Positions 5,738 through 10,180 of a DNA stretch of 10,180 bases are shown here, one piece after another. The DNA is taken from assembly GCA_036732565.1 (NCBI GenBank), contig DAINCF010000250.1, positions 1 to 10,180 of the forward strand, given 5' to 3'. How positions within the stretch are numbered: position 1 is the stretch's first letter; each line of letters opens with the position of its first letter. The DNA comes from JAIVJN01 sp036732565. GTDB lineage: Bacteria > Acidobacteriota > Vicinamibacteria > Vicinamibacterales > UBA2999. The translations under genes and the position numbers were made by a program. The notes under the pieces are model-generated. The model made no database searches. It was not told where the DNA came from and was given only the letters and a program-made list of their open reading frames with translations.

Positions 5738-6932
5738 CTTGGGCGACGATACGACCGATGTTCTCGGGATTCATGAATGCAGGCAGTGGCGTCGAGCCCG
5801 TGATCGCCGAATAGAATCGGTTCGTGGCTTCCTGATTACCGCGCAAGGCGGCAAACAGCTGCTGCATGTGGGGAGGAGGCGGTTCCAGCGTCGCCAGCTG
5901 GCATGTGAAATCGTACATCGGCTTCACGCGCTGATCGCGGGCTGATTGATGGGCGGCCAACGCGTCAGCCATCGAACGCCGCCCGGACCACCCATCGTCG
6001 AGCGCGTCTACCAGAGACGCGGCGTCGATCAAGGCGTCGCTGATGCCTTGCGCGGTAATCGGGTCCCGGTCGTAGGCCGCGTCGCCGACGAGCGCCCAAC
6101 CCGGACCGAACGCCTGACGAAAGTAGTTGGGGACGCCAGCGGTCCCCACCCATTTCTCCTCGCGTGTCGCACGTTGCAGTCGAGCCGCGACGCTCGGTGT
6201 CGATTCCATGGCCTTCAAGACGTGTCCCTCGATGTCTGCGCGGATCTCGTGAAATCGATTGCTGGGCCACAAGACGGCGATGAGGGTCAAACCGTCGTGC
6301 GTGGGGAAGCAGCCTATCGCCTGACAGTCGCGGATGTACATCTCGATATCGTCGGCATCGAATCCGCTGTAGTAGCTGTAGTAGTTGGTGGTCAGCGGCG
6401 GCGCCGCGTCGTACTCCGGCGCTCGGACGGCCTTGGCTACCAACGAATAGACACCGTCTGCACCGATCACCACGCGCGCCCGCTCCTCGACGCTGCCACC
6501 GGCCCGGCCACGCCCTTTGATTCCGGCGGCTCGATCGCCGTCCCAGAGCAGCCCCTCTACGGTGAACGCTTCTCGCAGCTCCGCGCCAGCGTCCACGGCG
6601 GCGTCCGCCAGCAGCTTGTCCAACACGGTTCGTCGAGGACAAAACCCCCCGCGTCCGGCGTTGGTGTCGATCACGCCGCCCTGCAGGGCGAATGGACCGA
6701 CGTCGAAGACCAGGCGGCGTGCCACGGCGGGGCAGCCGGTTGCCGCCAGACGATCGAACAATCCCCAGCGATCCAGGATCTCGGCGCCATGCGGCCAGAT
6801 AATGTGCGTAGAGATCGTGTCGCTCGGAAAGGTTGCCTTGTCGACCAGCAGGATCCGATAGCCTTTCCGCGCGAGCAGCATGGCGGTCGGCGAGCCCGCG
6901 CATCGCGCGCCGACGATGATCACATCGTACAT
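5727..6932 (-). CDS. FAD-dependent oxidoreductase (geranylgeranyl reductase / PHBH-like family)
   Basis: This 401-residue flavoprotein has the dinucleotide-binding start MYDVIIVGARCAGSPTAMLL (GxRxAG at 8-13) with Asp31 as the expected ribose-binding acid. The second FAD motif is ADG at 158-160 (VVIGADGVYS), and the third is VGDAAYDRDPITAQGISDA (GD at 283-284). These are the marks of the class A flavin monooxygenase / geranylgeranyl-reductase superfamily. The length is normal. The ATG at 6932 was chosen because the FAD motif begins there and AAAGGA lies 6 nt upstream; the frame is open a further 28 codons to 7016, but those residues are not family-like. It could hydroxylate an aromatic compound or reduce an isoprenoid; the sequence does not decide. 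Upstream on the same strand is the remnant of a LuxR-type regulator that may once have controlled it. Confidence 0.88.
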   Translation of the reverse strand: MYDVIIVGARCAGSPTAMLLARKGYRILLVDKATFPSDTISTHIIWPHGAEILDRWGLFDRLAATGCPAVARRLVFDVGPFALQGGVIDTNAGRGGFCPRRTVLDKLLADAAVDAGAELREAFTVEGLLWDGDRAAGIKGRGRAGGSVEERARVVIGADGVYSLVAKAVRAPEYDAAPPLTTNYYSYYSGFDADDIEMYIRDCQAIGCFPTHDGLTLIAVLWPSNRFHEIRADIEGHVLKAMESTPSVAARLQRATREEKWVGTAGVPNYFRQAFGPGWALVGDAAYDRDPITAQGISDALIDAASLVDALDDGWSGRRSMADALAAHQSARDQRVKPMYDFTCQLATLEPPPPHMQQLFAALRGNQEATNRFYSAITGSTPLPAFMNPENIGRIVAQATA

Positions 6933-7058
6933 CCTTCGTCCTTTCGATCGGCGGGTCTCCCCGCGGTTCGAGAGTGCGCCGAAAGCGATGCCCGAGACTT
7001 CGGTGAAACCACTCACTGCCGGTTCTCGGCGTGGGTAGTTTCCGCCAGCACACGTTGG

Positions 7059-7214
7059 CTAGAAGAGCTTGTGCGCGTAGGCGAATGCCGTGGCCGCCGT
7101 GCGCGAGCGTACGTCGAGCTTGGTCAGAATATTGGTGACATGGCGGTCGAATCCAGTGCGCTCGTTCACTCGGCTGGGCGCTGCCTCGAGGGAATGCAGA
7201 GAATCGCGCATCAT
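7059..7214 (-). pseudogene. LuxR-type HTH regulator, C-terminal remnant
   Basis: Read from ATG 7214 or 7211 this gives 50-51 codons. The last 30 or so residues, DRHVTNILTKLDVRSRTAAT then AFAYAHKLF and a TAG stop, are the recognition helix and last helix of a LuxR/GerE HTH. The ending AATA(F/Y)AYxHKLx is typical of large LuxR regulators. Residues just before (VNERTGF) vaguely resemble the preceding SE(R/K)TV turn. Beyond that similarity ends, and a stop codon (complement of 7227-7229) closes the frame. The sensor domains and first HTH helices are absent, so this is a gene remnant. It points the same way as the FAD oxidoreductase 127 bp downstream. Confidence 0.65.
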
Positions 7215-7307
7215 GGCTGGGTTCCACTACCGCTTCTCACTGAATGTCGGGGCCCGCATGGGCAACCGAATCGCCAGAGGGATTGTCGACACCCAGCGGC
7301 TACGGCG

Positions 7308-7342
7308 CTGATCGGTGAAGCAGAGAGACCGATCAGGCTTTT
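7308..7342 (+). terminator. Rho-independent terminator-like hairpin without a matching gene
   Basis: CTGATCGGT (7308-7316) and ACCGATCAG (7328-7336) form a perfect 9-bp stem with an 11-nt loop, followed by GCTTTTCT (T-tract at 7339-7342). Orientation is plus-strand, yet no plus-strand gene can be supported between 5686 and here. On the minus strand the stem is not followed by T residues. It may belong to a lost gene or an unannotated short transcript. Confidence 0.45.
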
Positions 7343-7370
7343 CTGACTCATCTTGGCACCCCACGCCTGC

Positions 7371-7564
7371 TCAATGTACGCTCGCCGTGTAGACGCCCCG
7401 GTCGCGCTGGTCGATGCACTCGCGGATCGCGATCGCCTCGACCGAGCACCAAGGAGCACGCGAACATGACGCCAAAGAACACGATCTGCCTCTGGTTCGA
7501 CACGGACGCGCATGAGGCGGCGCGCCGCGATGATGCCGACGAAGAAGATCGATGTCGCCACCAT
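7371..7564 (-). pseudogene. Small hydrophobic protein, readable only across two frameshifts
   Basis: Joining three minus-strand frames gives a protein-like sequence of about 63 residues. It starts MVATSIFFVGIIAARRLMRV, a possible membrane segment. It continues after a shift near 7496 with RQIVFFGVMFACSLVLG, a second hydrophobic segment. It continues after a second shift near 7442 with EAIAIRECIDQRDRGVYTAS, stopping at TGA 7371-7373. I do not recognise the family. The smooth joining of hydrophobic and polar parts suggests a decayed two-helix membrane protein, but chance cannot be excluded. It lies upstream of, and divergent to, the BKACE gene. Confidence 0.35.
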
Positions 7565-7605
7565 CGAGGCGGCGAGACGGGGCTGAGGCGGTGGCGGGAA
7601 GCGTC

Positions 7606-8331
7606 GTGTTGATCGAAGCCGCCATCAACGGCTCGCGGACCAGACACGAGCATCCGTCGATTCCGATCACGCCTCAGCAGCAGGCCGCCGAAGCGGCAGC
7701 CGCGGTGGCAGCGGGCGCTGGTGCGATCCACGTACATGTTCGCGCCGCAGACGAAAAGGAGAGCCTCTCACCAGATGACGTCGCGCACGCTCTCGAAGCG
7801 ATCCGGGCAGCCAGCCCCGGCGTGCCAGTTGGCATCAGCACCGGGGCCTGGATTGTGCCCGACGTCGAGCATCGCTTGGACCTCATCCGCGGGTGGGAAG
7901 TCTTGCCGGATTTCGTCTCGGTGAACGTCCACGAAGAAGCGGCGATGCGCGTGATCAGGTTGATGGTCGAGAAGGGGATCGGCATCGAGGCTGGCGTGTG
8001 GAACGCGCTTGCCGTCAATCTGTGGCTCGCCAGCGGCCTCGCGAACGAGTGCCTGCGCGTCCTGATCGAACCTGGGGAGCGCCCCGGGGAGGCGCGCGCC
8101 AATCTGAAAGAGATCGAAATGGCGCTCGGAGCCAACTCGAGCCCCCGGCTGCTGCACGGGCTCGAGGGCTCGGCCTGGGAGATGATCGCGCTCGCGGCAC
8201 AGAGGAGGTATGACACCCGGGTCGGCTTCGAGGACACCTTGACCCTGCCGGACGGCTCGCGTGCGCCGAGCAATGCGGACCTGGTCAGGGTGACGCTCGC
8301 GGTTGTAGCGCAAGGCGTGGGCTCGAGCTGA
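7606..8331 (+). CDS. BKACE family (DUF849) beta-keto acid cleavage enzyme
   Basis: This is a 241-residue TIM-barrel protein of the 3-keto-5-aminohexanoate cleavage enzyme family. Characterised members condense a beta-keto acid with acetyl-CoA, giving acetoacetate and a shorter CoA ester. The N-terminal strand LIEAAINGSRTRHEHPSIP is followed by the metal-binding HVHVR (42-46) and near the C-terminus VGFEDTL with Glu209-Asp210. These match the zinc histidines and acidic pair of the family. It is shorter than classic members (about 270-310), like a compact subgroup. The GTG at 7606 was chosen because related proteins begin at this strand and GGGA (7596-7599) is 6 nt upstream. The frame is open to ATG 7552 and GTG 7591, which are weaker starts. 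An AraC regulator follows after 11 bp. The substrate is unknown. Confidence 0.85.
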   Translation: MLIEAAINGSRTRHEHPSIPITPQQQAAEAAAAVAAGAGAIHVHVRAADEKESLSPDDVAHALEAIRAASPGVPVGISTGAWIVPDVEHRLDLIRGWEVLPDFVSVNVHEEAAMRVIRLMVEKGIGIEAGVWNALAVNLWLASGLANECLRVLIEPGERPGEARANLKEIEMALGANSSPRLLHGLEGSAWEMIALAAQRRYDTRVGFEDTLTLPDGSRAPSNADLVRVTLAVVAQGVGSS

Positions 8332-8337
8332 GGGGAG
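8332..8337 (+). promoter_or_regulatory. Strong ribosome binding site fixing a GTG start
   Basis: GGGGAG, within a purine run that begins at the last base of the BKACE stop codon, is 5 nt before GTG 8343. It supports GTG as the start of the AraC gene and tight translational linkage with BKACE. Confidence 0.6.
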
Positions 8338-8342
8338 AGTCG

Positions 8343-9302
8343 GTGCTCAACCACGATTCGCAGAGGCGAGGGCAATTGGTGCCGTCAGCGGAATTCGAGC
8401 GGTTTGCTCCCACGGGGCCGATACTCTCGAGCCTCCCGTTGGGGTGGCCGCACCTGCTGGTGCGTACCTACTCGGAGCCTCGGAGCATCGAGCGGATTGT
8501 CGTTCCGGCGACGCCAGATCCATTCATCGCCGTGTGCTTCCGCGGCGATCGCTCGATCGAGGGTCGCGATGGAGACGGGCCATGGCGAACGGCGCACATC
8601 GCGGCGCCTTGCGTGTTCGTCCGATCGGCGGGAGAACCGGCTGAGTTGACGTGGCAGAGCCGAGGGGATGAACCGGTCGAAACCGCCCATCTTCACCTTT
8701 CCTCCCGCGTCCTGCAGAGGGTCGCCGAAGAGGCAGCCGATCGAAATCCGGCGAGTGTCCAGATCATCAATCGCTTCGCGTTCCCCGACCCGGTTATCGA
8801 AACGGTCGCGTCCGCTCTCGTCACCGAGCTTCAGAGCAATCATGGCTCCGCGGCGTTGTACGCGGAGGCGACTGCGCAATTCATCGCCGTGCACCTGCTA
8901 CGGAGGCACTGTTCGGTGCCGCTGCCAATTACGCGACCGAAGGGCAGGCTGGATGCGCATCGATTGAGGCGTGTGCTCGATCGGATTCATGACAATCCCG
9001 AACGGCCGGTCACGCTGCACGAGTTGGCCGAGTTGGCAGGCCTCAGCGTCTTTCACTTCTCCAGGCTGTTCAAGAACACCACCGGCCACGCACCGCACCG
9101 CTATATCGTGCGGCAGCGGATCGAGGCCGCATGTCGTTTGCTCCGTGACGGCCGACACGGCATTGCGGACGTGGCGTATGCCGTCGGTTTCCAGAGCGTC
9201 AGCCAGTTCACCACCCAGTTCACCAGGCACATCGGGATCTCGCCCGCGACTTTTCGGCGTTCGGTTCGGGCGGCCGCGTCGCGACAGCAAGAATCCAGTT
9301 AG
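8343..9302 (+). CDS. AraC family transcriptional regulator
   Basis: This is a 319-residue regulator. Residues 1-200 form a variable sensor region with a beta-rich stretch (RIVVPATPDPFIAVCFRG, then a helical part ending AVHLLRRH). Residues from about 203 are a full AraC/XylS DNA-binding domain. HTH1 is at about 223-252 (VTLHELAELAGLSVFHFSRL, FKNTTGHAP), and HTH2 at about 272-303 (GIADVAYAVGFQSVSQFTTQ, FTRHIGISPATFRR). Both helices look intact. The start is GTG, supported by GGGGAG just upstream. It is 11 bp from the BKACE gene, so the two are probably co-transcribed. The likely role is activation of the BKACE and dehydrogenase genes in response to their substrate, as AraC proteins do for other catabolic units. 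The effector cannot be predicted. Confidence 0.92.
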   Translation: MLNHDSQRRGQLVPSAEFERFAPTGPILSSLPLGWPHLLVRTYSEPRSIERIVVPATPDPFIAVCFRGDRSIEGRDGDGPWRTAHIAAPCVFVRSAGEPAELTWQSRGDEPVETAHLHLSSRVLQRVAEEAADRNPASVQIINRFAFPDPVIETVASALVTELQSNHGSAALYAEATAQFIAVHLLRRHCSVPLPITRPKGRLDAHRLRRVLDRIHDNPERPVTLHELAELAGLSVFHFSRLFKNTTGHAPHRYIVRQRIEAACRLLRDGRHGIADVAYAVGFQSVSQFTTQFTRHIGISPATFRRSVRAAASRQQESS

Positions 9303-9420
9303 CTCGGCGCAAGAACCCGGTCGCGGCCAGTCGTCGCCGTGGGGTACACGTGTGACGAATGCCGCCGTGCGCCCGCGGCTTCTCCTGTGCGAACGGGCGC
9401 CGAGACAGGTGTCACTGGTT
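9303..9420 (+). promoter_or_regulatory. Spacer before the SDR gene with palindromes
   Basis: These 118 bp hold no supported gene. CTCGGCGC (9303-9310) is repeated inverted at 9397-9404 (GCGCCGAG), bracketing most of the spacer. A perfect 8-bp palindrome ACACGTGT lies at 9346-9353. These might be operator half-sites or transcript structure, but short GC-rich inverted repeats also arise by chance. No clear -35/-10 pair or T-tract is visible. AGG at 9407-9409 is a loosely spaced ribosome binding site for ATG 9421. Confidence 0.25.
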
Positions 9421-10176
9421 ATGGAGTTCACGGACAGAGTCGTGCTCGTGACGGGTGGTGGTTACGGTGTCGGCCGGAGCACGGCACGCGCGTTTGCCCG
9501 CGAGGGGGCCCACGTCGCGGTCGCCGATATCGACGTGGGCCGCGGCGAGGAGACCGTCCGGCTGGTGAGAGACTCCGGCGCATCGGCGCTCTTCGTCGAG
9601 ACCGACGTCCGTAAGGAAGCCGACGTCGCCCGTGCCGTCGCGCGCAGCGTGGAAGCGTTCGGGAGGCTCGACGTCGCGATCAACAACGCGGGGATTACGC
9701 AGCGATCCGCGCCGGTGACCGAACAGCCGGAAGCGCTGTTCGACGACCTCTTCAATACCAATGTGAAAGGCGTCTGGCTGGGAATGAAGTACGCCATTCC
9801 GGAGATCTTGAAAGCGGGCGGCGGTGCGATCGTCAATGTCTCATCAGGTTGGGGATCGACGGCCGCTCCCGGCCTCGCGCTCTATGTCGCGACCAAACAC
9901 GCGATCCTCGGCCTCACCCGCGCGGTGGCGCTGGAGGTCGTGAAGCAGAACATTCGCGTCAACGCCGTGTGCCCTGGTGGCATCAATACCGGGATGGTCG
10001 AGGAATTTCGCCGGCTCAATCCGGATCTGATGAAGGCGACCGAGGCCGCACACCCGATCGGTCGGATCAGCGAGCCCGATGAAATCGCCGAGGCGATCCT
10101 CTTCCTTGCCTCACCGCGCGCCAGTTTCGTCGTCGGCAGCGCCTTCGCGGTGGACGGAGGCTATACGGTGCAATAG
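9421..10176 (+). CDS. Short-chain dehydrogenase/reductase (classical SDR)
   Basis: This 251-residue classical SDR has all core motifs. The cofactor loop is TGGGYGVG (11-18), Asp36 at the end of the second strand favours NAD(H), Asp62-Val63 contacts adenine, and NNAG is at 88-91. The catalytic tetrad is Asn114, Ser142, Tyr155 and Lys159 (YVATK). The C-terminus FAVDGGYTVQ is typical. The length is normal. ATG 9421 is chosen because the Rossmann strand starts just after it; GTG at 9409 would add four residues. It is co-directional with the AraC and BKACE genes and may oxidise a 3-hydroxy acid to the keto acid used by BKACE. That is context inference; SDR substrates cannot be read from motifs alone. 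The gene ends 4 bp before the window edge. Confidence 0.93.
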   Translation: MEFTDRVVLVTGGGYGVGRSTARAFAREGAHVAVADIDVGRGEETVRLVRDSGASALFVETDVRKEADVARAVARSVEAFGRLDVAINNAGITQRSAPVTEQPEALFDDLFNTNVKGVWLGMKYAIPEILKAGGGAIVNVSSGWGSTAAPGLALYVATKHAILGLTRAVALEVVKQNIRVNAVCPGGINTGMVEEFRRLNPDLMKATEAAHPIGRISEPDEIAEAILFLASPRASFVVGSAFAVDGGYTVQ

Positions 10177-10180
10177 CAAG

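Noticed and set aside
5946..7346. A 466-codon open frame on the plus strand opposite the FAD oxidoreductase
   Set aside because: It mirrors a gene with complete FAD motifs and shows no domain of its own. Long antisense frames are common in GC-rich DNA.
7211..7356. Minus-strand reading starting MSQKSLIGLSASPISAVAAG (46 codons)
   Set aside because: It spans the hairpin, has no recognisable homology, and its residues look like random translation of the inverted repeat.
8971..9420. Open frame continuous with, and upstream of, the SDR gene
   Set aside because: It overlaps the AraC HTH in another frame. SDR similarity begins at the ATG at 9421.

Overview
The window is high-GC bacterial chromosome with dense coding on both strands and no phage, transposon, CRISPR or RNA genes that I can see. 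The GC content, the palindromic intergenic repeats and the mix of AraC, DinB, YCII, VOC, SDR and BKACE families suggest a soil or environmental bacterium. Acidobacteriota (for example the Vicinamibacteria) is my tentative guess; nothing in the window proves the phylum. I did not find a convincing undescribed multi-gene system. The most interesting parts are a zone of broken genes, a repeat that supplies the end of a gene, a possible catabolic cluster and a shared leaderless-start signature.

Left part (1-3.4 kb). A palindromic repeat with a short echo lies at the left edge. It is followed by an FmdB-type zinc-ribbon protein (minus strand), which is divergent from a zinc-dependent medium-chain dehydrogenase (plus strand). 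An array of about seven 8-bp units spans the dehydrogenase stop codon and runs up to typA/bipA, an intact translational GTPase and the only clear housekeeping gene.

Middle part (3.4-7.6 kb). An AraC DNA-binding domain fused to a DinB-like domain (plus) converges on a small minus-strand pair, VOC then YCII. Both of those are damaged: YCII by a frameshift beside a run of five G, VOC by a 4-bp tandem duplication at its 5' end. Head-to-head with the VOC gene is a plus-strand ORF resembling only the C-terminal half of a TrmB-type regulator, so the junction near 5.23-5.26 kb may be a deletion scar. An intact FAD-dependent oxidoreductase (minus) follows. Next come about 670 bp with no intact gene. 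They hold the last 50 or so residues of a LuxR-type regulator, a hairpin plus T-tract with no evident gene to terminate, and a small hydrophobic protein readable only across two frameshifts.

Right part (7.6-10.18 kb). Three plus-strand genes encode a BKACE-family (DUF849) beta-keto acid cleavage enzyme, an AraC-family regulator 11 bp downstream, and a short-chain dehydrogenase 118 bp further on. A plausible reading is a small inducible catabolic unit: the dehydrogenase makes a 3-keto acid, BKACE cleaves it, and the AraC protein senses the substrate. This is inference; no substrate can be read from the sequence.

Start signals fall into two classes. typA, fmdB and the AraC-DinB gene have a TATACT-like box 6-7 nt before the ATG and no properly spaced ribosome binding site, which is what leaderless transcription looks like. 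The dehydrogenase, the FAD enzyme, BKACE and the second AraC gene have recognisable Shine-Dalgarno sequences.
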